DNA from: Ascidiaceihabitans sp029251465 | GTDB taxonomy: Bacteria; Pseudomonadota; Alphaproteobacteria; Rhodobacterales; Rhodobacteraceae | Direction: 5' to 3' | DNA: 64,000 bases | NCBI RefSeq assembly: GCF_042932805.1 | Contig: NZ_CP170633.1 | Location: forward strand, 186,001-250,000 | In this document: piece by piece, positions 8,599 through 18,173 of the stretch | How the letters are laid out: the number at the start of each line of letters is the position of its first letter | Numbering within the stretch: the first letter of the stretch is position 1 | Made by a program: the position numbers and the translations under genes | The notes under the pieces: generated by a model | Told to the model about the DNA's origin: nothing | Database searches by the model: none | What the model saw: only the letters and a program-made list of their open reading frames with translations

Positions 8599-9948
8599 TC
8601 AGGCCTTTTTCTTGCGGGCGAAGGCAGGCAGCCAATCGCCGTGTGCCACCAGCAGATCATCCACCAGCGACCGGATCTGGCGTAAATCCAGTTCGGCTGC
8701 GGTGTGAGGATCCATCATGGCCGCATGGTAAATGTGTTCGGGGTTTTCGTCGACCAACGCGCGCACGGTCAATTCCTGAACGTTGATTTGCGTGCGCATC
8801 AGGGCCGTCAGCTGTGGCGGAATGTTGTCTACCACGGTGGGTTGGATGCCATTGGCGTCCGCCAGACAAGGGGTTTCGACCGCAGCGCCCATTGGTAATT
8901 GCGGGATTTGGCCAGTGTTTGGCAGGTTGCCATACAGCACATACGGCGTGTCGGTGACGATGGCGTTCATCAGCTCGGATGCGAATTCGTGGCTTTTGCA
9001 AACCTCGACTTTGCCAGAGGCGCGCATGGCTTTGGCTTGGTCTTGCCAATCGGCGATCTGTTCCTCGCAACGGGTCGGGTATTCGTCGAGCGGGATGCCA
9101 AAATCCGCGATCAAATCGTCGCGCCCGTCCTTGATGAACCACGGCACGTATTCGGCCAGATGTTCGGAGCTTTCGGTGCAGAAAAATCCGAGGTGATCCA
9201 TGACTTCATAACGGACCTTGTTGCCACAACGCGGCATCAAAAGTGGCGCTTTGGGGAGCGACCCATTGGCGTATCCATCGCGCAAACGCGGATAAAGATC
9301 GTGCAGTTGGCCACCGACCTCTTGTTCCAAGCGCAGGAAAAACGCGACGTGGTTTACGCCAGCGACTTTGTAGCGGACAGACCCCTGATCGATGTCCAGA
9401 TCATGCGACAATTCCTGCACCGTGTTTTGCACGGAATGGCATAGGCCGACCTGCTTCAGTTTAGGAAAGCGTTCCGCCAGTGCCCACGTGTTGATCGCCA
9501 TTGGGTTCACATATTGCAGCAAGGTCGCGTCGGGGCAAAGCTCTGCCATATCGGCCGCCACATCCCACAACACAGGCACAGTGCGCAGGCCGCGCATGAT
9601 GCCACCAACGCCCAGCGTGTCAGCGATTGTTTGGCGCAGGCCGTACTGTTTGGGGATGTCGAAATCGGTGACTGTGCAAGGTTGATAGCCGCCAACTTGA
9701 AACGCTGTGACGACAAAATCAGCACCATCCAGCGCGCTGCGCCGATCCGCGTGTGTGCTGACGGTCGCGCCTGTGCCGACGGTTTGGATCATGGTGCGCG
9801 CGACGATTTCGCTTTCGGCGAGACGTGCGGCGTCAATGTCCATCAAGGCAAAATGGCTGTCGGCAAGGGCCGGCGTCAAAAGCGCGTCGCCCACGATATT
9901 TTTCATAAAAATCGTAGAACCCGCACCGATGAAGGTGATCTTTGTCAT
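8599..9948 (-). CDS. Glycoside hydrolase family 4, alpha-galactosidase/alpha-glucosidase type
   Basis: The product is 449 residues and starts MTKITFIGAGSTIFMKN, the NAD-binding motif of GH4. The GLCHSVQNT segment (Cys/His for Mn) and AGVNHVAFFLRLE are diagnostic of the MelA-like subgroup. GH4 enzymes use NAD+ and Mn2+ in an oxidation-elimination mechanism. With the GH42 gene in the same operon, the locus could release galactose from both alpha- and beta-galactosides. It is cytoplasmic and follows the two permease genes with a 22-base gap. Confidence 0.9.
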   Translation of the reverse strand: MTKITFIGAGSTIFMKNIVGDALLTPALADSHFALMDIDAARLAESEIVARTMIQTVGTGATVSTHADRRSALDGADFVVTAFQVGGYQPCTVTDFDIPKQYGLRQTIADTLGVGGIMRGLRTVPVLWDVAADMAELCPDATLLQYVNPMAINTWALAERFPKLKQVGLCHSVQNTVQELSHDLDIDQGSVRYKVAGVNHVAFFLRLEQEVGGQLHDLYPRLRDGYANGSLPKAPLLMPRCGNKVRYEVMDHLGFFCTESSEHLAEYVPWFIKDGRDDLIADFGIPLDEYPTRCEEQIADWQDQAKAMRASGKVEVCKSHEFASELMNAIVTDTPYVLYGNLPNTGQIPQLPMGAAVETPCLADANGIQPTVVDNIPPQLTALMRTQINVQELTVRALVDENPEHIYHAAMMDPHTAAELDLRQIRSLVDDLLVAHGDWLPAFARKKKA

Positions 9949-9970
9949 GTCGTTTACTCGAGGTTAGGTT

Positions 9971-10816
9971 TCATTTTACAGCGCCCAAGGTCAGGCCTGC
10001 GATGAAATGTTTTTGCATCAAAAAGAACATCGCAACAGGGGGCAGGGCGGCCACAAGCGAGCCCGCGCTCATTAAGTGATACATCGCACGGAATTGGGCG
10101 TTAAAGCTGGTGATGCCGGCGGTTACGGGTTGCGCATTTTCGCCTTGGGTCAAGACAATCGCCCAGAAGTAATCGTTCCAGATGAAGGTGAAAATCAGAA
10201 CCGACAAGGCGGCCAGTGCGGGTTTCATCAAAGGCAAAACCACATACCAGAAAATCTGCCATTCGCGGATGCCCTCAACGCGCGCCGCCTCGATCAGCTC
10301 AAACGGCAGGGCCTTGATAAAATTGCGCATGAACAGCGTGCAGAACCCGGTTTGAAAGGCGACGTGGAACAGGATCAACCCGGTTTTGGTGTTGTACAAC
10401 CCCATATCCAACGTCAGATCCCGCACCGGGACCATCAGGATTTGGAAGGGCACAAAGTTGCCTGCGATGAACATGAAAAACAACAACAGGTTGGCTTTGA
10501 ATTTATACACGCCAAGGGCAAATCCGGCCATCGCGCTAAGCGCCACAGCGCCGATCACCGTCGGGATCGTGATCATGAACGAGTTCAGAATGTAGCGCGG
10601 CATGGAAGAGTTAAACACCTGCGCGAAGTTTTCGAAAAACTCGAACGACGATGGCATGCCCCAGTAGTTGCCGAGCGTGAAATCGACCGATGGTCGGATC
10701 GCAAACAGGGCAACAGCAATCAGCGGCGCCAGCCACAGCAACAAGGCTACGGGCAGCAGCGCCTGATAGGTCAATTGCGTACTGCGCGAGGATTTTTCGA
10801 TTGGTTTGGGAAACAT
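9971..10816 (-). CDS. Carbohydrate ABC transporter permease (MalG/LacG type)
   Basis: This 281-residue membrane protein has six predicted segments. It carries the cytoplasmic loop motif EAARVEGIREWQIFWYVVLPLMKPAL, matching the EAA motif of CUT1 permeases that docks on the ATPase. The ATG at 10816 shares one base with the TGA of the first permease (TGATG). It pairs with the upstream permease, the periplasmic binding protein and the plus-strand ATPase at 14142. Confidence 0.92.
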   Translation of the reverse strand: MFPKPIEKSSRSTQLTYQALLPVALLLWLAPLIAVALFAIRPSVDFTLGNYWGMPSSFEFFENFAQVFNSSMPRYILNSFMITIPTVIGAVALSAMAGFALGVYKFKANLLLFFMFIAGNFVPFQILMVPVRDLTLDMGLYNTKTGLILFHVAFQTGFCTLFMRNFIKALPFELIEAARVEGIREWQIFWYVVLPLMKPALAALSVLIFTFIWNDYFWAIVLTQGENAQPVTAGITSFNAQFRAMYHLMSAGSLVAALPPVAMFFLMQKHFIAGLTLGAVK

Positions 10817-11757
10817 CAGCGCGCCTCCCTTTCATCTTGGTACATTCGGAATAGAAAATAGCCGATGAACAGCAGCATGATCAGGAACAAGATCACGGCG
10901 ATCGCCGCGCCGTAGCCCATCTTGAACCCGTATTCAGACAGCGATTTTTCGAACATGTAGAACGACAGCACGCGGGTGGACCCGAATGGCCCGCCGTTGG
11001 TCATGATCGAAATCAGATCGAAGGATCGTAGCGCCCCGATGATCGTCACGACAAACGCGATGAACGTGGCAGGGCGCAGTTGCGGCAAGATCACGAACCA
11101 CAGCATTTTGAGGCCCTTGGCCCCGTCTAAACGCGCAGCCTCGATCTGCTCGGGGTCAACGGCGTTCAGGCCAGTCAGGTACAGGATCATGCAATAGGCG
11201 GTCTGTGGCCACAGCCCCGCCGCGATGATGCCGTAGGTTGCCAGTTTAGGGTCCCCAAGGACGTTGACTGGATTAAACCCAAAGACGCCGATGATGCCGT
11301 TGAACAGGCCAAAGGTCGGATCATAAAACCACGTGAACACCAGGCCGACGACGATCTGGCTGATGACAAACGGGAAGAAGAACAACGACTTATACAGGCG
11401 AATGCCGCGCACTGTCTGATTCAGGAACAGCGCGATGAACAGACCACCCGGGATCGCCAGCAGATAGAACACCAGCCATTTGGCGTTGTTCCAAAGCGAG
11501 ACCGTGAAAGCCTTGTCGCGTGTCAGAAGGCGTTCGTAATGCGCCAGCCCTACGTACTCGCCCGTCTCTGAGATCGGGCCTAAACCGTCCCATTTGAACA
11601 TCGAAATGTAAAAACTTTGCCCAATCGGCCAGACCACATACAGCGTGAACATGATCATCGCAGGGATCAGGAACAGCCACGGCGTGATCGCAATCTCGTT
11701 GCGCGCGTACCAGCCTTTGGGACGCGTGTTGTGCTGCATGTCAGATGTCTCGGCCAT
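10816..11757 (-). CDS. Sugar ABC transporter permease (MalF/LacF type)
   Basis: The product is 313 residues with six hydrophobic segments. The EAA loop reads EQIEAARLDGAKGLKMLWFVILPQLRPA. It has the PYF-like N-terminal cytoplasmic region of CUT1 family first permeases. It lies downstream of the binding protein gene, separated by 167 bases that contain a strong stem-loop, so its expression is probably lower than that of the binding protein. Confidence 0.92.
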   Translation of the reverse strand: MAETSDMQHNTRPKGWYARNEIAITPWLFLIPAMIMFTLYVVWPIGQSFYISMFKWDGLGPISETGEYVGLAHYERLLTRDKAFTVSLWNNAKWLVFYLLAIPGGLFIALFLNQTVRGIRLYKSLFFFPFVISQIVVGLVFTWFYDPTFGLFNGIIGVFGFNPVNVLGDPKLATYGIIAAGLWPQTAYCMILYLTGLNAVDPEQIEAARLDGAKGLKMLWFVILPQLRPATFIAFVVTIIGALRSFDLISIMTNGGPFGSTRVLSFYMFEKSLSEYGFKMGYGAAIAVILFLIMLLFIGYFLFRMYQDEREAR

Positions 11758-11879
11758 GGGGCACCTCTGGGGTTACGTACATCACGATTGAAAAGCGGAG
11801 CAGTGTTGAAAAACAGAGCAATGTCTCGACTTGTCAATTTTGACGTAGAGCGTTTGATGGGACGCATTTGATGTCGGGT

Positions 11880-11905
11880 GGGGGCCGCGCCGTGGCGCAG
11901 CCCCC
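11880..11905 (-). promoter_or_regulatory. Intercistronic stem-loop after the binding-protein gene
   Basis: GGGGGC then GCGCC pair with GGCGC then GCCCCC with one C/A mismatch, giving a stem of about eleven pairs and a tiny loop. It starts 20 bases after the binding-protein stop. There is no T-tract on the minus strand, so partial termination or 3'-end protection of the binding-protein mRNA fits better than full termination. Confidence 0.6.
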
Positions 11906-11924
11906 GTTTGTCTGGGCGTTCCTA

Positions 11925-13187
11925 TTAGAGGTCGGCGCGCACGTCTTCCAAACGCTCAAGAATGTCGTCCAGATTTTCCGGGTAGACCATGAACTCTTGC
12001 ATGCCTTCCATCGCCGCTTTGGCCATTTCAGCCGGATAGTCGCGGTCAAAGAACTGCGCCACGCCACCTGGGGAGTTCGAGGACAGCATCTCAAAGCCCT
12101 CTTTGAGGAACTTGTCGTCATCAATGCTGGCTTTGGAGTTCACTGGCAACTGGCCAAGGTTCTCGCCGTTGTTGATGATCGTCTGCTCTTCGGCAGAGGC
12201 CACGTGCAGCAAGAATGCGCGGGCGTTGTCCTTGTTCTCAGCTTTTGCCGGGATGTGGAACGTGTCCGTTGGCGCGTCTTCTGCCAGCGCGATGCCGGGT
12301 GTGATGGCGGGGAACTGGTGGAAGTCGAGCTTGCTGTCGTCAAGACCGGCTTCGCGCAGCGGTGCCACGGCAAAGTTGCCTTTGAGGATCGCGGCGGCTT
12401 CACCGTTCACCATAAGCGGCAGGGATTGCTGCCAGTCTTTGTTCTGGTGATCGTCAACAAAGGCACCCATTTCGACAAGCTTGGCCCAGTTTGCGAAAGT
12501 TTCGCGCACACGGTCGTCTGTCCAAGCGACGTTGCCGGCTGCAAGCTCCATGTGGAAATCGAAGCCATGGGTGCGCATGTTGATGTAGTCAAACCAACCT
12601 GACGCGGTCCAGAGCCATTTTGTGCCGATGGTGTAGCATTTCATGCCCGCATCGAGGACTTTCTGGCAGTTGGCCAGCATCTCGTCGAAGTCCGCAGGCT
12701 CGCTGATGCCCAGATCTTCATAGATGTCTTTGCGGTAGTAAACGCCCCATTGGTAGTACGTGTACGGCACGCCCCACTGCTTGTCGTCGATGGTCATCGC
12801 ACCCTTGGTGGAGGCCAGCTCTTCGCCCATCGCGGTGTCAGCCCACAGATCGGACACGTCTTCAAACAGACCGGCATTGACGTAGGGTGTCATGCGGTTG
12901 GCGGCGTACCATGTTGCAACATCTGGCGCGTTGGCGGTCAGGAAGTTGCGGATTTGCGTCTTGTAAGCTTCGCGGTCGATGACAGTGGTTTCGATGTTGA
13001 GATCAGGGTGCTTGGCCCCGAAACGTTCAATCATCGCTTCCATCGTGGCGCGCGGCGCAGGGTTCGATGTGTCGAGGAAGATCTTTAGATCGCCCGTCAG
13101 TTTTGCATGGCCGTCTGCAAACGCAGACCCTGCCAAAATCGTGCTGGCAGCCAAAGCCGCGAGCGTCGCTTTTAGTGTGAATTTCAT
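11925..13187 (-). CDS. Extracellular sugar-binding protein of an ABC transporter
   Basis: The product is 420 residues with a clear signal peptide cleaved after SAFA (about residue 24), followed by a cluster B substrate-binding fold (LKIFLDTSNPAPRATMEAMIE; QWGVPYTYYQWGVYYRKD). It has a good ribosome-binding site (AAAAGGGAGAAG) before ATG 13187. It is the first gene of the galactoside operon and is preceded by two perfect palindromes shared with the divergent IclR gene. The likely ligand is a galactoside or oligosaccharide, inferred from the two glycosidase genes downstream. Confidence 0.92.
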   Translation of the reverse strand: MKFTLKATLAALAASTILAGSAFADGHAKLTGDLKIFLDTSNPAPRATMEAMIERFGAKHPDLNIETTVIDREAYKTQIRNFLTANAPDVATWYAANRMTPYVNAGLFEDVSDLWADTAMGEELASTKGAMTIDDKQWGVPYTYYQWGVYYRKDIYEDLGISEPADFDEMLANCQKVLDAGMKCYTIGTKWLWTASGWFDYINMRTHGFDFHMELAAGNVAWTDDRVRETFANWAKLVEMGAFVDDHQNKDWQQSLPLMVNGEAAAILKGNFAVAPLREAGLDDSKLDFHQFPAITPGIALAEDAPTDTFHIPAKAENKDNARAFLLHVASAEEQTIINNGENLGQLPVNSKASIDDDKFLKEGFEMLSSNSPGGVAQFFDRDYPAEMAKAAMEGMQEFMVYPENLDDILERLEDVRADL

Positions 13188-13229
13188 GGTCTTCTCCCTT
13201 TTGACTGCTTCGCCCTCCGAAACAGCTTT

Positions 13230-13248
13230 GGTTTCAATAGTTGAAACC
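13230..13248. promoter_or_regulatory. 19-base perfect palindrome, candidate IclR operator
   Basis: GGTTTCAATAGTTGAAACC has 8-base arms around TAG. It lies 42 bases upstream of the binding-protein start and 98 bases upstream of the IclR start, a position where a divergent regulator would control both units. IclR proteins bind palindromes of similar size. Binding itself is inferred. Confidence 0.65.
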
Positions 13249-13308
13249 TTGTTCTATTTAGTGAGATAATCACATCGAATCATGTAGGGTCAACAGCATC
13301 TTTGGTTC

Positions 13309-13323
13309 GACCGTCAAACGGTC
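13309..13323. promoter_or_regulatory. 15-base perfect palindrome near the IclR start
   Basis: GACCGT and ACGGTC flank CAA, 24 bases before the IclR ATG and just upstream of its GGGAGGG ribosome-binding site. It could be a second operator for autoregulation or a small leader hairpin. Its sequence differs from the palindrome at 13230, so the two need not bind the same protein. Confidence 0.45.
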
Positions 13324-13346
13324 ATGCCACACGGGAGGGTAGAAAC

Positions 13347-14138
13347 ATGTCAGGTGACGGAACAGTAGGCAAAGCCTGCGACGTGCTGGATCAAGTTGCA
13401 TCCTACCCGCGTCCTGTGCGGTTTGGACAGTTGTTGGAAACCTCATCCTTTCCCAAAGCGACGCTGTACCGGTTTTTGCAAACGCTGACCTCGCAGGGGA
13501 TGCTGACCTATGATCCGGAGCGGCAAACCTATGCGCTGGGCATGCGTTTGGTGCGTCTTGCGCATGCGGCGTGGACACATTCGTCGCTTGCCCCGATCGC
13601 GCGCCCCTATCTAGATGTGCTCAGCCAAGAGTTGGGCGAAACCGTGCATCTGGCACAGATGGATGCCAGTCAGGTGTTGTACGTCGACAAGCGTAACGCG
13701 GCGCAACCGGTCGAGATGTACAGCCAAGCAGGACGCGTTGGCCCCGCCTATTGCACCGGCGTGGGCAAGGCGATGCTGGCACATCTATCCGAGGCTGATT
13801 TGACCCGCGCGGTCGCACTGCAATCATTCCACCGCTTTACGGATACGACACTGACAACAGAGGCTGATTTGCGCGCGGAATTGGCGGCTATTCGCAAACG
13901 TGGGTACGCATTTGATCGCGAAGAACACGAACCGGGGATCATTTGCATCGCCAAACCGATCCTGACGCGCAACGGTCGGGTTTTGGGCGCGTTGTCCGTC
14001 ACCGGACCCACGTCGCGCCACACATTGGACCACTTGGAAACATGGGCACCGCGCCTGACTGCGGCGGCCACAAACATTGCACGAGACGCCCAAGATTGGC
14101 GTTTTCCTGATGCAGCACAACAAATGACGGGGACGTAA
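13347..14138 (+). CDS. IclR family transcriptional regulator
   Basis: Starting at ATG 13347, behind GGGAGGG, the product has 263 residues. The N-terminal winged helix-turn-helix (GKACDVLDQVAS; SFPKATLYRFLQTLTSQGML) is followed by the IclR effector domain (LGETVHLAQMDASQVLYVDKR; RVGPAYCTGVGKAMLAHL; ALSVTGPTSR). It is transcribed away from the galactoside operon and four bases before the transporter ATPase gene. It most likely controls both units through the palindromes upstream. The effector is unknown; a galactose-pathway intermediate is plausible. Confidence 0.92.
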   Translation: MSGDGTVGKACDVLDQVASYPRPVRFGQLLETSSFPKATLYRFLQTLTSQGMLTYDPERQTYALGMRLVRLAHAAWTHSSLAPIARPYLDVLSQELGETVHLAQMDASQVLYVDKRNAAQPVEMYSQAGRVGPAYCTGVGKAMLAHLSEADLTRAVALQSFHRFTDTTLTTEADLRAELAAIRKRGYAFDREEHEPGIICIAKPILTRNGRVLGALSVTGPTSRHTLDHLETWAPRLTAAATNIARDAQDWRFPDAAQQMTGT

Positions 14139-14141
14139 GAC

Positions 14142-15194
<1,053 letters not shown>

Positions 15195-15346
15195 CGCATG
15201 GCTTAAAGGTGAAATTTCAAGGGTCGCTTGACCCAACGGCAGTCAAGAGCAACGCAGTTTGTGCATTTGCTCGCTATGCGTGTCAGGTGAAATCATGTTA
15301 CTCTTTTGAAGTGTCCTAGTGGGGGCCGTCAAAAGACGAGGCGTGT

Positions 15347-16906
15347 ATGACTAACAATTTGCTGAATTATTTAAAAACTGCTCCTGATGATCCCTTTGAG
15401 CCGATAATGGAAAATGCACCGATTATGATGCATTCCATTGATCAAGAAGGCCGCATTTTGCAGGTCAGTCGATTTTGGGCGAGTAAACTGGGGTACACGC
15501 CCGAAGAAATGGTCGGCCATCAATCATCTGATTTCCTGACGGACGCCTCTCGCAAGAAGGCAATCGAAGACATACTGCCGCAATTTTACAAAACCGGATC
15601 AGTCTACAATGTAGAATATGATTTTGTGCGGAAAGACGGCACTGAAATCCCTGTTTTGCTCTCGGCGTCAGCGTCTTTGGACGAAAATGGCAAGTTCGTC
15701 CGCTCGCTGGCGATTATCTTTGACAACTCTGCCGCGAAACGTTCTGCAGCGGCGTTGATCCAAAGCCAGCGTACCGACGCGATTGGCCAGCTGGTCGGCG
15801 GTGTTGCGCATGATTTCAACAATTTGCTGACGGTCATTCAAGGCAATTTGGAATTTCTGCGCTCTGATCCGGATTCGTCGGAACGGATGAGTTTCATTGA
15901 TGACGCCCTGCGCGCCACCTCGCGTGGATCAAGTTTGACGCAGCAATTGTTGGCCTATGGGCGTCGGTCGCACCTTATGCCCAAACAGATTGATTTGAAC
16001 CGTGCCGTGCGCGAAATGGATTCGATGATGCGTAGGGTCATTCCGGCCAGTATCTCGATCCAGACCGTCGAGGGTGGTGGTTTGTGGACCGTCAATGTGG
16101 ACCGTCACCAGTTGGACACGGCCATCCTGAACATCGTCAACAATGCCTGCGATGCGATGCCCAATAGCGGCGGTAAGCTGACGATTGAAACTTGCAACGT
16201 TCGCATTTCAGAGGCCTATGTTACCGAGCGTTACGAGGATATCGTGCCCGGTCGTTATGTCATGCTGGCGATTTCGGACAACGGTCACGGCATGGGCAAA
16301 ACGATCATGGGCAAGGTGTTTGAGCCGTTCTACACCACCAAAGCGGTGGGCAAAGGATCAGGTTTGGGCCTGTCGATGGTGTTTGGCTTTTTGAAGCAAT
16401 CGAAAGGATCGGTGCGCATCTACAGCGAAGTCGGGGTAGGCACGACATTCAAGCTGTATTTCCCCGCAGTCAGCGGATCGGACCAGCCCAGCACATTGGA
16501 CCAAATTCAAGAAGAAATCACGGGTTACGTGAAATCCGCTAAAATTCTGGTGGTCGAAGATGAACCGGACGTGCGAAATGTGATTGTACGCCAGTTGTCG
16601 GAACTTGGCTTGGGTGTTGCGCAGGCAGCATCGGGCGACGAGGCATTTGCGATGCTGGCCGAAGGCTATCGCCCCGAAGTCATGCTGACGGACATCGTGA
16701 TGCCGGGGGCCTTGCAGGGGCCTGAACTGGCCCGCGAGGCGCGCAAAATGATTGACGGGCTCAAGGTTATTTTCATCTCGGGCTATCCAAAAGAAGCGGC
16801 AATTCACGGCAATGGCGTGAGCGCGGACGACATTCAGTTTGTAAAACCTGTGTCGAAAAACACCCTGTTGAAAGGGGTCACGGAACTGCTGAACAAAGAC
16901 GTGTAA
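15347..16906 (+). CDS. Soluble PAS-containing hybrid histidine kinase with receiver domain
   Basis: The product is 519 residues without membrane segments. Residues 20-130 form a PAS domain (IDQEGRILQVSRFWASKLGYTPEEMVG) lacking the Cys motif of LOV photoreceptors. The dimerisation helix carries the phospho-accepting His155 (GGVAHDFNNLLTVIQGN), followed by an ATPase domain (NIVNNACDAMPNSGG; DNGHGMGK; GKGSGLGLSMVFGF). The C-terminal receiver domain has acidic residues EDEPD, phospho-Asp449 (LTDIVMPG) and a conserved Lys (FVKPVS). No response regulator gene is adjacent, so its output partner is unknown. The HDFNN type is shared with CckA, but this protein is shorter and soluble. Confidence 0.92.
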   Translation: MTNNLLNYLKTAPDDPFEPIMENAPIMMHSIDQEGRILQVSRFWASKLGYTPEEMVGHQSSDFLTDASRKKAIEDILPQFYKTGSVYNVEYDFVRKDGTEIPVLLSASASLDENGKFVRSLAIIFDNSAAKRSAAALIQSQRTDAIGQLVGGVAHDFNNLLTVIQGNLEFLRSDPDSSERMSFIDDALRATSRGSSLTQQLLAYGRRSHLMPKQIDLNRAVREMDSMMRRVIPASISIQTVEGGGLWTVNVDRHQLDTAILNIVNNACDAMPNSGGKLTIETCNVRISEAYVTERYEDIVPGRYVMLAISDNGHGMGKTIMGKVFEPFYTTKAVGKGSGLGLSMVFGFLKQSKGSVRIYSEVGVGTTFKLYFPAVSGSDQPSTLDQIQEEITGYVKSAKILVVEDEPDVRNVIVRQLSELGLGVAQAASGDEAFAMLAEGYRPEVMLTDIVMPGALQGPELAREARKMIDGLKVIFISGYPKEAAIHGNGVSADDIQFVKPVSKNTLLKGVTELLNKDV

Positions 16907-16919
16907 CGCTGCTGATTTC

Positions 16920-18092
16920 TCAGGTTTTTTCCCACCACGTGCTTGGCTTCACCCGTCCGCCACGGTTGCGGTCGAGCCATAGAGCGAGCTTGCGAAACCG
17001 GGATAGGGCAAGCTTGCGCCACAACCGGTGCGGCCACGTGTCAAAGTCGCGATTGAACGGGCAAACCCGCATGCAAATCGCGCAATCAGTCGATGTTTTG
17101 GCCCAAAAGCTGAAACATTTCTCTGCATCTGACGTCCATTTGCGCACGCCCTTGATCGCGGACACATTTGATCCGCCAACCTCTGGGGCACCAAAGGGCA
17201 GTGCTTTGACCGGACAGGCATCCGCGCATTTCGTACAGATATCGCAAAAGTCTTTGACGCCTTTGGGTTCGGCCACATCGTGCGCCAACGGCAGGCTGGT
17301 AAAGATTTTGGAAAACCGCAAACGCGGTCCGAATTCAGGCGTGATCACCATTTGATTTCGTGCGTATTCCCCTAAACCGGCCTTAACGGCATAGGGGATG
17401 ACCAGGCCTGTGTCGTTCATTGACGCAACGGCGTCGTACCCCAAATTGCGGATGTAGGCAGCGAGCTGCATCACCACCGACGCCTCGTGCGAATATTCAC
17501 GCCCTGTTGCCGCACCAGCAAGCGCAGAGGGGTAGGTCGCGACCAATTCCGCGTCCATTTCGTGGCCCAGAACAATGACTGATGTCATGCCTTCGGGCAG
17601 ATCGTTGGGTGCATCGGACAGGTCACGGGTATCGATCCGGCTGGCGTAAAGCCATCGATCATCCATGTCGGTGACGCCGCACAAGTTAGCGCCAAAAAAC
17701 TTGGCTATGCGTTTGATCTCAGTCGACATTTCGTTTGGGTCATCGACCTCTAGCTGCATCGGTGCAACGGGGGTGTCATAGCTGATCGGGGCTTGGAACC
17801 CTTCGCGCCGCCCTTGGTCTGCGTGGCGATCGGTGATCACATCCGAAATCAACCAAGCGGCATTTCGCAGGGCAAAATCGCGCTGGGTGAACCCGTCTCC
17901 ACGACGCGGCGTTGCTTCCATCCGGTAGGACGCAAAAAAGCCGTCGGTCTGTTTGGTGCGCACAGTGTCGTCCCAAAACGCGCGGGTGAACACATCGTTG
18001 CGCTGGGTAAAGCGTTCGAAATCTTCGGTGACTTCAATGCCAGCGGCAGCGTCGTTGGGGTGCGGAAGGTTGTGATTTTTCGGATAACTCAT
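16920..18092 (-). CDS. Reductive-dehalogenase-like double [4Fe-4S] protein
   Basis: The product is 390 residues. Near the C-terminus are two ferredoxin-type clusters: CDICTKCADACP (Cys 283, 286, 289, 293) and a second set (Cys 326, 337, 340, 344) in the C-x10-C-x2-C-x3-CP spacing of reductive dehalogenases and QueG. The segment GLGEYARNQMVITPEFGPRLR matches the corrinoid-domain signature of the RdhA family. There is no twin-arginine signal or membrane anchor gene, so it is presumably a soluble cytoplasmic protein and not a respiratory one. Cobalamin binding and dehalogenation are inferred from the family only. It converges on the histidine kinase gene with 13 bases between stops. Confidence 0.8.
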   Translation of the reverse strand: MSYPKNHNLPHPNDAAAGIEVTEDFERFTQRNDVFTRAFWDDTVRTKQTDGFFASYRMEATPRRGDGFTQRDFALRNAAWLISDVITDRHADQGRREGFQAPISYDTPVAPMQLEVDDPNEMSTEIKRIAKFFGANLCGVTDMDDRWLYASRIDTRDLSDAPNDLPEGMTSVIVLGHEMDAELVATYPSALAGAATGREYSHEASVVMQLAAYIRNLGYDAVASMNDTGLVIPYAVKAGLGEYARNQMVITPEFGPRLRFSKIFTSLPLAHDVAEPKGVKDFCDICTKCADACPVKALPFGAPEVGGSNVSAIKGVRKWTSDAEKCFSFWAKTSTDCAICMRVCPFNRDFDTWPHRLWRKLALSRFRKLALWLDRNRGGRVKPSTWWEKT

Positions 18093-18173
18093 GAAGTTAC
18101 GCTATCGCGTCGCAATCGGGATGGACAAGACGTTTTTGACCAGAGAAGTCTGGCACAAACAGGGAGAACACAA

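Noticed and set aside
15195..15346. Terminator after the sugar ATPase gene (GGGTC, four bases, GACCC near 15221)
   Set aside because: The stem is only five pairs and no T-tract follows.
17793..18173. N-terminal extension of the 3-hydroxyisobutyrate dehydrogenase-like gene
   Set aside because: It overlaps the divergent gene and the Rossmann motif starts at ATG 18174 behind a good ribosome-binding site.
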